Shown piece after piece: positions 46,896-57,986 of a stretch of 64,000 nt of DNA (positions are counted from its first letter, which is position 1; each line of letters opens with the position of its first letter). The translations under genes were made by a program, and so were the position numbers. The stretch is from Mortierella sp. BCC40632. Lineage: Eukaryota; Mortierellomycota; Mortierellomycetes; Mortierellales; Mortierellaceae. The stretch covers positions 430,001-494,000 of the forward strand of contig WAEK01000010.1 of assembly GCA_011634665.1 (NCBI GenBank), read 5' to 3'. Under the pieces are notes generated by a model. That model saw only the letters and a list, made by a program, of their open reading frames with translations, had not been told where the DNA came from and ran no database searches.

Positions 46896-46940
46896 CAGTG
46901 TTTCTCAACGAACGGGATTTTCGTTCGATAAGAAACACTG
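46896..46940. mobile_element. 45-base hairpin with hAT-like termini
   Basis: Starts CAGTGTTTCTCAACGAACG and ends CGTTCGATAAGAAACACTG, an almost perfect 19-base inverted repeat around a 7-base loop. Its termini match those of the MITE 38 bases further on. I see no 8-base flanking duplication. Confidence 0.6.
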
Positions 46941-46977
46941 AGCTGCTAGTAGAGTTCTCTTCGGCTGACATCGCACT

Positions 46978-47086
46978 CAGTGTTTCTCAAAAGTCGGATG
47001 ATATCTGATCCGACTTTTTTTCTGGACGGAGATAACACAGGAAAAAAAAGTCGGATCGGATATCATCCGACTTTTGAGAAACACTG
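46978..47086. mobile_element. hAT-type MITE, 109 bases, with perfect 8-bp target duplication
   Basis: Flanked by ATCGCACT on both sides (46970-46977 and 47087-47094), the 8-bp duplication typical of hAT elements. Inverted arms of about 45 bases begin CAGTGTTTCTCAAAAGTCGG and include the near-palindrome GATGATATC and the T/A-run ATCCGACTTTTTTT; arms differ at one or two positions. The middle is about 20 bases and non-coding. The intact arms and exact duplication suggest recent insertion. Confidence 0.92.
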
Positions 47087-47220
47087 ATCGCACTTTGCTG
47101 AATGGTTGGATAAATTGATAGAATCAGCTGCTTGGTTGAGGAGTTGTCTTCAGTCGGGTGTATAAGGCGGAAAAAGAGCTGTTCAGGTATCTGGGACCAA
47201 TCGTTGTGGCCACTGTGAGA

Positions 47221-48460
47221 TTAAGTTGGTAGAGTACCTGAACCTGTTTGGAGTAGAAAGTCCACAAAAGGTCGGTTTTCAGGATTTTGGGCAACTCGCA
47301 TATTCTCTGTGGGAGTCAAGGTCTGAATTGACTCCCAAAGATATGAACTTTTCAAGCAAGCGTTGACAGTTTGTGCTGATGTGCCTCCCCTGAATCGTAA
47401 GGAGGGTGGGGGGGGGGGCGAGGAGGTTGCCGAAAGTCTCCACCAAAGGCAACCGTGTCGACTCCCGAGGATATCTTGAAGTGTCCTATCAACGGGCTTC
47501 AAATACATGTCGATGCTGCGTTTCTTATTTTAGTTGCCAGGTCGGGGATCTTGAAAATCCTGAACATTGAATGGGCTGTCTGTCCTCCATGAAGAATGAG
47601 GGAAGCAATGCCAGGAGAAGCCACGATAATGACATCTCGCTGGAGATTGCTTTGGATGCTTGCGATCAAGCGATCAAGAGATCAAGGTTGGAATGATTTG
47701 CCAAACAAGAAAACACGCGTTGGATGCATGGCACGTGATCCTAGAAAGAAAGCGAGAATGGCGCGTCTTTGTGGAGTAAAAAAAAAAAAAAAGGCTGGGT
47801 CCGCCGCGCGGCCAAACTCCTTCTCCTCTATTGAGCATGGGCAAGTAGAGTCATAGTTGGTCGATACCTTTGGAAAGGGGTCCTTTGTCAATTTCACATC
47901 GAGGGGCAATGGAGCAGTCCTAAGAATCCGCTGCGCCGTCCACCTTTCTCAAGGAGGTCGAGCTCGCCGTATCCGCCTTCCTCAATAGGGTTTGAAAACA
48001 CAATCAAGTGTTTCTCAATACCTTTGCCCCTTCGCATAGTCATCTTGACACTACCGACCCAGTCCAAAAGAAAAAACCCCATCGCTCTGTTGACACCAAG
48101 GACGGTAGAGAGTCATCGTCCATAACAGTTCAATGAACCGATAAAATACTTTATATGATCTCTGTGGAAAACAGCCTGGTCGTTCCTTCCGGGTCCATCC
48201 TTCTATCATTCCATTGCAAAATCTTTATTTGGAGGGATTGTTGGTCAAGTTCCTGACTCTGCTCGAAAAGGGTATTTGTTGAACTCAAGAGATCGTTTAC
48301 TATAAAAAAAAGCGCCATCCTGGATCCTGTGGCCTTCATCGCCAAGCTGCTGAGTATTAGATAAACCCTCTGGCAGGTTATGGTGGCCCATTGTGAGTAC
48401 TTTGTTCGTTTCTCCTATCGTCGCCAATCTTTGTTCGTCTTTCGACATAGTCTCGCACAA
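47221..48460 (-). pseudogene. Possible coding relics, unrecognised
   Basis: Several minus-strand open frames with non-repetitive composition follow each other in different frames: one at 48460-48245 (CETMSKDEQRLATIGETNKV), one at 48345-48151 (RMALFFIVNDLLSSTNTLFE), one at 48082-47894 (GIEKHLIVFSNPIEEGGYGE) and one at 47508-47221 (MYLKPVDRTLQDILGSRHGC). They may be pieces of one decayed gene. No family was recognised, and chance open frames cannot be excluded. Confidence 0.25.
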
Positions 48461-49101
48461 GTTGAGATGACAAGGAGGGTGATTTGTAGTTCTTCTGAGT
48501 TTGGCAACTATGCGAAAAAAAAAGTGTCTGAAGGCGTATTTTCTATAAAGGCTTGTTGTTTCTGGTTATCTTGGTGGTTCAGCGAGTGTTTAGTAGGAGT
48601 CAGCTTTTAACGTAGAGGATGGTCTCTGGAAAAGATTACTTTGAAAATAGGTCTTGAGAGAGAGGAGAGAATTCTGATCATCAAGCAGTAAGGAAAGAAA
48701 TGCGGTAGAGTCTAATAGTGGCGAGAGGAACAGTGAAGAAAGAAAGGATCCTTGACCTGAGACATTATGAAGTACTTTGCAAAAAAAAAAGTCGTCGCTT
48801 ATATTGGAGTCAAGGATCGAGACACGGTCTCTTTTAGTGGGTCGCAAGAGACCACTGTTCAGCGGCTTGGGACTACATATGGATTTCGCCAAAGAGACGT
48901 CAGACGCGTCCGCCCTGCGAGAGAACAGTGGGTCACAGACAGGGTGGCGACAGAGTCTTTCCTCCCCCCTTCCCCCCTTTCTCCTTTCTCTTCTTCTTTT
49001 TCACATACACTCTTTTCCCTTTCCCACCACACCTTTATATAAATTCATTCTTCCCTGGTCTTTTTCTATTCTCACACAGTACCAGTCGTGTCTCTTTGAC
49101 C

Positions 49102-52100
49102 ATGAGCTCAAACAGTGACATTCGTGCTAGTCTCCTCGAGCTCGGTTTCAACCTTTCCCAGGCTAGGGCGGCGGTTGCCGCAGGGAACACGACCATCGAA
49201 GCGGCCACAGAATGGTACGCTACGCATCCATCTTTATTCTCACTCTTGGTCCATTCTCTTCCTGTCCGCAATTCATGAGTGCTTGCCCGATTCATGAAGG
49301 CGACGGCAATGACAAACCTGTCAAGTCTCTTTCATCATGCTTCGCATAACTCGCCTTCTTTTTCTTTTGATTCCATTAACCCATTGTTCCACTTTTTGTA
49401 TTCTACTGCTTCATTAGGCTCTTTGAGAACAGTGGCAATCTTCCTCAGACCAACCAGAACAAGTCTGGAGACGCAACGCTTAGTCTACAAGGAGGCACTG
49501 ATGAAACCTTTGAGCAGGATTTGCAGTGGGCCATCGAGGCCTCGAAAAAAGAGTCCCAGGCTAGCATGACATCATCGATACCATCAGGAACGAGCATCGC
49601 TGACACAAACGAACATGGTCAAGGGACAGGTGATAGTAGTGTGAAGAGGATAAAGATCAACATCAAACGTGCTCAGCCCCCAGAGGCAACGCAGCCAGCC
49701 CAAGCACCAGCACCAGCACCAGCACCAGTACCAGTCCCAACCCATGGCTCAGAAGACGAGCCCATGGACGCGTCCCCGTCAGAACAGCAGCAAGAGCAAC
49801 CAGGTGTTCTTCCTTCACCCTCATTGACATCTAGACACAAAGAAGACGTGGCCGAGGCACAGCATGCGGCACGACTCGCTGATGCGAATAGACGGGCAGA
49901 GAAGGCACGAAGAGAGAAGAAGGAAGCTAACCTGGCCCGACAAAGGACTTTGAACGCCCTCAAGGAAGATCGCGAGAACCGAAAGTTAAGAGGACATCCG
50001 ACTACTCCAGCAACTTTGGGCGGCCCCTCTGACCCAACAACTACTGGAGCGAGTTCCACCACAACAGGTCCTGCTTCTGGAGCAGGCGCTACTTCAAGCG
50101 AAGGACCCAAGAAGCGGACCACCATGGTCCAGGTAACTGCTTGGGAAGGGGGGAGGGGGTGTCCTTTTATGGAGATTATTTACTTTGAAGATTTCTGCTG
50201 CGGCGCTTCACTTACAATCGATGCTGTCCCTGAGCGTTGACCATCTTCCCATCCTCCTCGTTCTCCAATCAATTAGCTCCGACTCAAGAATGGTAATGTG
50301 GTCAAGCGAGTCTTTGATTCGAGCGCCACAATTAAGGATCTCTCTGATCTTGCTCGTTCTGAAGACGGAAACGTTGGAAGTGCAGATATAAGCTTGATTC
50401 AAGTAAGAACCTATGAATCCTTATTATTATTATTATTATTATTTATAGAAGGAGAGGTGCGCGATTATGAATGTTCTCTTTAATGGGTATTCCATTGGCA
50501 CTGTTCTAACTTGTTTCGCTTTCTGTCATCCAATCTTGATTGTTAGCCATTCCCCAGGAAAGAGTTCACGATTGCAGACAACTTGACTACGTTGGAAGAA
50601 GCTGGACTTTGTCCCAGCTGCTCCTTGAATGTCCTCGTGCAAACCCCTATCCCTGCTCCCAAGCCAATAGCACCTATCACCCCGACAGTATCAACTCCTG
50701 GTGGATGGCTCTCGACAGATCAGGATGTGGTCATGGAAGGTCCCATTGCAGGTCATGATAGTCAGGATCCTTTTATGGTGGTGGATGGCCAGGAGTATCA
50801 TGCGTTGCCTCACCATGGAGGAGTCGATGGAGCACAGCATACTCTTCCGCCTATTCCTTTTAATGAACCAGCGGAGGAGGATGGGGATATTGATGAAGAA
50901 GACGAAGAGGCGGATGAAGAGGACGATGAAGGAATGATGCACGCGCTTCCAGTTCCTCCAGCCTGGACATTCCAGGGACAACATTGGCCAGGTCGGGGGC
51001 GTGGTAGAGGTAGGGGACGAGGAGCAGTTGCATTCTCAGGACATGGCCACTCGCTTGCTGGGGCTTCAGGATCAGGTTCGGCAGGTGGAAGCAGTCATGG
51101 AGAATCACAACCACCAGCTGATGGTATTGATGCTGAAGGTAGTGCAGCAGTAGCAGGGCCACCAGCTGCAGAAGGAGACGCTGCTCGCCGAGAAAGGATC
51201 CTTGCTGCAATGGCAGTCCGAGCCAAGCTTCAGGAGGAGGGTGAGAAGCCTCAGCAAGGGCAACTAGATGCAAAGCCAAAGGAGAGGGTGATTCCATCGC
51301 TTCAATCCTTGTGCTCTTATGAAGTTGCAGGTTGGTTATCCATTTTCCTTGCATAGAAAGACTTGGTGGCTACTTTGCATAATCTATCCGATGCTTCGCT
51401 GCCTTGCTCATACGCACATTTCCTTTTTTTTTCCTTCTTCTTCATTGAAACTGTTTCTAGTGTTGATTACGGCGAATGATTCAAAGTCAGCTCAACATTT
51501 GAAGCAGCTTGGCGAAAACGCGGGGAACCAAGTTGCAGAGTTAATTGTACATGAACTCATCAAGCTGGAGAAACTGGATCAGTTGACCTTGAGAAAGATG
51601 TTCAAGTGGTAAGTAGCCATGAAATAAGATGATTGTGAACGTAGTAGATGCATCCTCTTGCTAACCGATTTCTCTTCTTCCTCTCTGTTCAATTGCCTTT
51701 TTTTTTTTAAATTTTCGCCAACAATTTAGTCCGATCGTCAACATGGTGCTAGATGGGTATTCTCGAGCGACAGACTCGTTAATGGATGCTATTGGAGTCT
51801 CTCAGGCCAGATCTCTGTCATACCTCAGTCTGAGGGGATGTACATTTATGACGGACAAAGGATTTGAAAACATTGCAAAGTTTCATGAGCTGGAGTACCT
51901 GGACCTTTCCCATTGTCGTATCACAGACAAGACACTTCAGTATACCCGAGGCAAGTGTTTTGGTGGTTTTGGTGATTGGTATCCTGAGGATGACTCTTTT
52001 TAAAGTGCGTAAATGATGTATACTTGCTACTGATCTCCCCCCCTCTCTTTCTTTGTCTCTTTTCACCACAATAGAGTTGTCATTCTTGACAACACTCCGT

Positions 52101-52653
52101 CTTTCTCAGACAAAAGTGACCTCTTCTGGTTTGATACGGGTGGTGGCCGAGTCTTTGTGGAAGTCGCGCCTTCATACTTTGGATCTTTCGTACTGCGAGG
52201 GTATCTCTGGTCCGGCGGTTTTGCTGGGTCTCGAAGGTAACTATCTCCCTTCTCCTCCAAATCTCTGGTTTTTGCCTTTGAAAATGCTTGGAAAACCATA
52301 ACGACTAAGTCGAATTCTTTTATTGTAAAAAAAAAAAAAAAAAATAGAACTGGAGAATCTACAAACGCTCCATTTGAACAATACGATGGCATTCGATCGG
52401 TCACCTATCCGTCAGCCGAATCGAAAGGCCTTTAGTCGATTGACCTATTTGGACTTGTCAAGGACCCCAATCTCAAGCGACGATCTAGTAGCTCTTACCA
52501 GATGCATCCCGACCTTGAAAACACTCAACCTGACATCATGTGCGAACATCCAGGAGTCTGCTCTTCAAATGTGCTTAGAAGGTGAGCCACCCTCCCTCCC
52601 CTCTACCTCTCGAAGAAATTCTGGTCAAAGTCATCGATTTACTCAACAGCGGT

Positions 52654-52692
<39 letters not shown>

Positions 52693-53613
52693 AATACCAG
52701 GTCTACATGAGCTGAATTATATTAGTTTTCCAAATCGCGAGCACAGCCTCCTTACCGTGATGCCTACAGCTGCAGGTAACAAGACCGGTTATCATGATTT
52801 TTTTTTGTATATCTTCTTGAAGGGTGTTCACAAAGATGCTTATGAGACTATTGCTACACATCTCCTTTCTCAACCTCCTAGGTCTTCCTCTGACCAACTT
52901 GGACTTGTCTGGATTTGTGTATGTCACAGATGAGGTTATCCTTTCCCTCAGCTCGGTGACCACACTTCAGGTCTTGTCTCTTGCTGGCACCAAACTGACT
53001 GACCGAGGGTCAGCGGCGTTTACACGTATGGTCTCTCTGAAGGAACTTTCTTTGGACCGAACCAAGATCGGCAACAAGACTGTGGAATACCTACGCGGTA
53101 AGGATGCGAGCCGTTTTTTTTTCTTTTGAATCTTTTGTTGAGGAGCTATATATGACTCCTAATGATCTTTATCTATTTGCTCTACAGATTTAGGTAGACT
53201 GGAGGTGTTGTCCATGAACCGATGCCCTCGGTTGACGACGGAGGGTGTTATTGCGTTGAGTAAATGTGCCTTCTTTGGTTTGGTTCTGAAGCGCCTGAGT
53301 CTTGGGTTTAACAAATACATCCACGATGAGGCCTTGACAGTGTTTTTGCGCTGCCTGGGTCTTACCACATTGAACCTGGACCACACGGATGTTTCTGAAC
53401 ACAAGGCCCTTTTCTTGAAGAGTAAGTATTTTGCTCGAGTCGTTAGAGAAATGCACTAGGGAATAGAGAGTATCGTGTTGACTAACGAGCGAGTGATGTT
53501 TTGTTATAGATTCTCTCGAGAACCTGAATCAGCTACGAATCCAGGGGATTACCAGTGGGGCCATCTTTGAAGAGGAGCCAAACCCAGTGTTCTCCCCATT
53601 GGAATTGGAGTAA
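49102..53613 (+). CDS. UBA-UIM-UBX-LRR protein (putative Cdc48 adaptor fused to leucine-rich repeats)
   Basis: Twelve exons: 49102-49214, 49418-50132, 50277-50402, 50547-51330, 51461-51608, 51730-51950, 52075-52236, 52348-52581, 52701-52775, 52882-53097, 53188-53421, 53510-53613, total 1043 residues, phases consistent. UBA about 1-42 (SDIRASLLELGFNLSQARAA). UIM-like EQDLQWAIEASKKES about 70-84. Charged helix about 181-230. UBX about 272-351 (VQLRLKNGNVVKRVFDSSAT, then FPRKEFTIADNLTTLEEAGL). Acidic stretch about 428-448, then a GRG repeat about 467-478. From about 629 to the end: leucine-rich repeats of the LRR/AMN1 type (LSYLSLRGCTFMTDKGF, LEYLDLSHCRITDKTL, LKTLNLTSCANIQESAL, LEVLSMNRCPRLTTEGV). 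UBX domains bind Cdc48/p97 and UBA/UIM bind ubiquitin; the LRR may select substrates (inference). Intron 6 uses a GC donor, and intron 4 the weak donor GTTGGT. Confidence 0.9.
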
Positions 53614-54078
53614 AGAAATAAAGAGAAGAAAAACGATCGAAGGCAAAACTATGAGGCGGTAATTTAGATGTGTCCCTCGAGTGTGTTGGCCAAATGTGGA
53701 AGAGGGAGCAGAATAGCCAGATCAGAAGATATGGGGCGGAAGGAGAGGAGAAGAGAGAAGAGGAGCACACACACGGATAAACGGGGATTTTCTCCATGCG
53801 GCTCGATCGGGTCTTGGAGGTGAATAGGTCTGTGTGTGGGGAAAGAGGAATGAGGTCTGCATAAAGGTTTAGACTGACGAATTAGAAGTGAGAGCGCGTT
53901 TCCCTTCAGACTGTTTCCCCCAGGCGGGCCGAGTCTTACTATAATACACGCTCCTCTTTCTCTCGTTTTCTCTTTTCTTCCCATTAGCACATTCTCAACA
54001 GTCTCCTTTTCTCTCTAAACTTCTCACGCAATTCATTCCATTCCTCTCATCTCTTACCCGAAATCGCTCAACTTTACC

Positions 54079-54696
54079 ATGTCTGCTTCTTCTACTCCCC
54101 CAGTGGTTAATGTCGAGAAGGCCGTCGGTTTCCAGCAACAACCACAACGGGTCCTTTACAATGCACGAGACCTAATGCTCTACGCGCTTTCGGTTGGAGT
54201 GAAGCAGGACGAACTTCATTTCCTCTATGAGAACGAGCCAGGCTTTGCCGCCTTCCCGACCTACCCAGTCGTCCTTGGACTTAAACGAGACAATGTCGGT
54301 GTCTCGGTCTATGGTGAAGGAGCCGAGCCCATCCCGGGAATCCCAGACTTTGACCCTAACCGACTGGTCCACGGTGATCAGTCACTTGAAGTCCTTCGTA
54401 CACCTTTGCCACTTGAGGGTACTTTTGAGCTTCGAACGACTGTGACAGGTGTCTATGACAAGGGTAAAGGAATGGTGATTGAACGGACGACCTTGTTGGT
54501 TGACCCACGCGAAGCCAACCGACCTTATTGTTCCATGAAGGGATCTGTCTTTGTTCGAGGTTATGGAGGTTTTGGAGGACCCAAGGGACCCAAGCAGCCA
54601 TCTTATGAGCCACCCAAGGATCGACTTCCTGATGCTGTAGTTGAGGACAAGACAAGTGACGAGTTGGCGATTCTGTATCGTCTCTCTGGGTAAGAG

Positions 54697-54731
<35 letters not shown>

Positions 54732-55169
54732 CTTCTCTCTCTCTCTCTCTTTCTTTTTTCTTCTTACACTCTCTTTACATTCCTCCTCACCGCCACTGCT
54801 GCCACCATAAAAAAAAATAATAGCGATTACAACCCATTGCATATTGATCCCAAGATTGCGCCTCGTGTTGGGTTCAAGAAACCCATCTTGCACGGCCTCT
54901 GCACCTATGGTCATGCAGCGCATGCAGTTCTCAAATCCCTTGGTCGATCAGACCCACAAGCCCTTCGTTCCATCACTGGTCGATTCACGTCCCCAGTTTA
55001 TCCGGGCGATACCTTGGTGACCAAGATGTGGAAGGTACCTGGAGGAGAGAAGGATCAAACTCGAGTGATTTTCCAGACATCGGTCAAGGAACGTGATCAA
55101 ATTGTGATCAACAGTGGATGTGTCGATCTCTGGAACGAGGGTGCTTTGGCAAAGCAGAGCAAGCTTTAA
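54079..55169 (+). CDS. Peroxisomal MaoC-type enoyl-CoA hydratase 2
   Basis: Two exons, 54079-54689 and 54824-55169, total 318 residues. N-terminal half has VGVKQDELHFLYENEPGFAA and FPTYPVVLG, as in the hydratase-2 part of fungal Fox2 and animal MFE-2; the C-terminal half carries the hydratase-2 motif LSGDYNPLHIDP..A..GFKKPILHG with the catalytic Asp and His, directly after the intron. The last residues are AKQSKL, a PTS1 peroxisome signal. Reaction: hydration of trans-2-enoyl-CoA to (3R)-hydroxyacyl-CoA in beta-oxidation. It is a stand-alone hydratase here, without the dehydrogenase domains of multifunctional Fox2. The acceptor follows an A-rich stretch (CATAAAAAAAAATAATAG). Leader is CT-rich. 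Confidence 0.95.
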
Positions 55170-55924
55170 GAATGAGAGAGAGAGAGAGAGGTAGAGGTAG
55201 AGAGAAAGACCAGAAAATGTACATAAATATATAAAAATGTATAAAAACATATCAAGTTTGTTGACAGATTTGATCCGACAAGAAAAGAACATGGAGGGTT
55301 CCTCTTTCCTTCTTGATCAACATGTCAAATGCCTCTAAAGAGGAGGACCTGAATGAAATTTGTATCCTTGTTAGCCCACCCACCTTCCTCCGCTATCAGA
55401 AGAGGAAGTTTGTGCTGGCATTAGTTTAGTTCCAGTTCTCTACACGTTATTGTCCTCCTAATACTACTTTCAAACAAACAAATGCACTTTTATTCTCCAT
55501 AACTCTTGATCGTATGACTCCTTGTCACTTGTTGATTCAGTTTATTATTTTTAAATGGAGAGCTCGCGATCCAAGAGAATATATTCTGACTTCTTGAACA
55601 ATAATCGATATTATGTCGCTCCATGTTGCTAGGCTATACAAGTCAATTCTAGCAACATGGCATGCAAGATCTTTGCCATGAGATTGGTCATTGTGGATCT
55701 CGCCAACATTCTTGAAGTTAGACTTTTTTTTTTTTTTTTTTTTGTATAACGGACATGCTTTTTTCTTGAACACTGTTATCCTTATACTCATAAATGGTCA
55801 CAAAGGTCTTGGATTCCATAACAATCAGCAGGTCTTTGAATATTTTTTTTTTGGGGGGGAGGAGGAGAGGTCAACTTTCCTTGTCTTGGATACTCGTTCT
55901 TGTTTTTTAATGCCATTTTTTTTT

Positions 55925-55926
<2 letters not shown>

Positions 55927-55968
<42 letters not shown>

Positions 55969-55970
55969 GG
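55927..55970 (+). repeat. (GTT)n trinucleotide repeat
   Basis: About 14 perfect tandem copies of GTT. Confidence 0.95.
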
Positions 55971-56224
55971 CGTAAACCCCTGATTTTTCTTTATGCCATT
56001 CCTTGTCCGTCTGGAGAAGAAGAAGAAAAAAAAAGTCCAGTCTCTACAGGTACCTTTACTCTGTCCCCAAGTGTAACATTTACATCATAAACGGTAGTAT
56101 CCAGCAAATCCATCCTAGCAATCACTGGATTAAGATGGATTGCTAAAAGGATGCTGTCAGCAATCCTTGTGAGAGGCCACGCGTCCTTGATTTTTTTTTC
56201 TTTTCTTTTTCTTCTCTTGGGTGT

Positions 56225-56452
56225 GTGGAAGACATTGATGAGAACCATAACGCCTCCATCGTAGAAAGCGAATCGGGTGGCGAGGAGGATAGTGTAAACT
56301 CTGGAGACTCTTCACAATCACCCTATCCTACCACGACTTTATATCGCGTAGGAAAAGCTATGGATGATTTACATCCCTCATCATCATCAGTTCATTTACA
56401 ATGGCCAAAAAATGACGCGGAGCAAATTCGAGTCGTACCCAATGATACATGA
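56225..56452 (+). CDS. Short hypothetical ORF, acidic and Ser-rich
   Basis: 75 codons starting MEDIDENHNASIVESESGG. No domain seen. The minus strand is also open over part of it. It might be an exon or a chance frame. Confidence 0.15.
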   Translation: MEDIDENHNASIVESESGGEEDSVNSGDSSQSPYPTTTLYRVGKAMDDLHPSSSSVHLQWPKNDAEQIRVVPNDT

Positions 56453-57002
56453 TTGCAACATTTTTTTATTTTTTTTTATTTCTTTAAAAAGAGAGAGAGA
56501 GGGAGGAAAAGTTGGTCAATGGCCAGCAGATGGGGGAGAAGGAAGCTTGAGTGAAAGAGAGAGAGAGAAACACGCACAAAGAAACATAATTGTTACACGG
56601 ATAGGAAGAGGAGAGGAGAGGAGAGGGAAGGGTGAGGTAGAGTACATTCGTTGAGGAGGAAATGCCCGTGTACATAATCGACAACGGGTTAGAGAAGATA
56701 AAAGAGCTGGACAAAGCAAAAAAAAGGAACAGAACAAAAGAAAGAAGGGAAGCAAAGAAACAAAGCAAGCATACAAACAAAACGAAAAACAACAAAACCT
56801 TAGCGAGCTAACGCTTTGAAAAGAAAGAAAAAAAAAAAAGGCCAGGGGCGGACTTTGCAACTGCGCGCACACACACTGTACGTAGACGAGAAAAGAAGGA
56901 TTTGTACAGGAGAGAAGAGGATGAGGAAAAGAGTGGAGCAAATTATGATGCCCACACATCAATGGCAATTACAGGCAATGGGCAGGCCGTCCGCACGAGG
57001 CA

Positions 57003-57034
<32 letters not shown>

Positions 57035-57197
57035 AAAAAATATAAAGAAACAAGACCAACACGGGGTGATATGGGTATGATACAGAAGCATGGGCAAGGA
57101 CTATCGATGGAGCAACCAGAGTCGTATGCGTGCACTAGATGCTCCGGCGGGGGTGGTGGTGGTGGTGGTGGTGGCGATGATGGTGTCGGGACAGGAT

Positions 57198-57948
57198 CTA
57201 GTACGATCGGAACGAGCCTATGCAAAGAGAAAGGTAAGCACTCGGCTGGATTAGTACGGCCTTTTTTTTTCTTTTTTTCTTTCTTTCTTTCTCTTTCTTT
57301 CTCTCAATTACAAACACAGGATATTGAAACTTACTGCGTCTCTGGTCCTTCTTGGGCCAAGTCTTGTTCTTGTACTTCATCAGCTCAGCTCCCATCAGGT
57401 ATCCATAGCGGTCAAAGAATGCACGCGGCAACTCCCAGTTGTGTGGGTCAAGTGGATGACCATGACAGATTGCTCCACCAATCAACAGTTGACAAAGATC
57501 CTCAATATCATATTCGTGTTGGTGCAGAATCATCTGTGCACGCAATTTGGGACAAGGGATCAGATCAATCCTCGAGTCATGAGGCATCGCGTAGATCTTG
57601 GGGTCAATGTTGGGGTCCGTCGCTGGTGGGGCTGAGGCCAAGATCCGAATCTCCATCTGCAATCGATAGCTCGGGATCACGTTCTGCTTCAGACTCGAGT
57701 CATCGACCGGTGGCAAGGGCGCACTCGGCATTGCCATACTGAATTCGTTGCTATCCACATCGTCCGAGTCCAGGAACACGGGTGTTTCGCTTCCTGCAGG
57801 GAAGACATTGTCCATCGATCCTGGTGTAAACGTGAACATGTTTTGGTTGGGCGAAAGCGAAGCCAAGCTGGCTTGTCCAAAGAAGCCACTAGGATCGTTT
57901 AGAAGGTCTGGGTTCATGGACATGAGGTTGCTGCTGGATCCACTACCG

Positions 57949-57986
<38 letters not shown>

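Larger units (their letters stand above)
55170..57197. other. Intergenic, mostly repeats and homopolymers
   Basis: GA repeat after the hydratase stop (55173-55190), T-run 55723-55743, GTT repeat 55927-55970, GAAA repeat 57003-57036, GGT repeat 57152-57172. One plus-strand ORF at 56225-56452 (75 codons, acidic, Ser-rich, ending QIRVVPNDT) has no recognisable relative. Nothing else is supportable. Confidence 0.45.
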
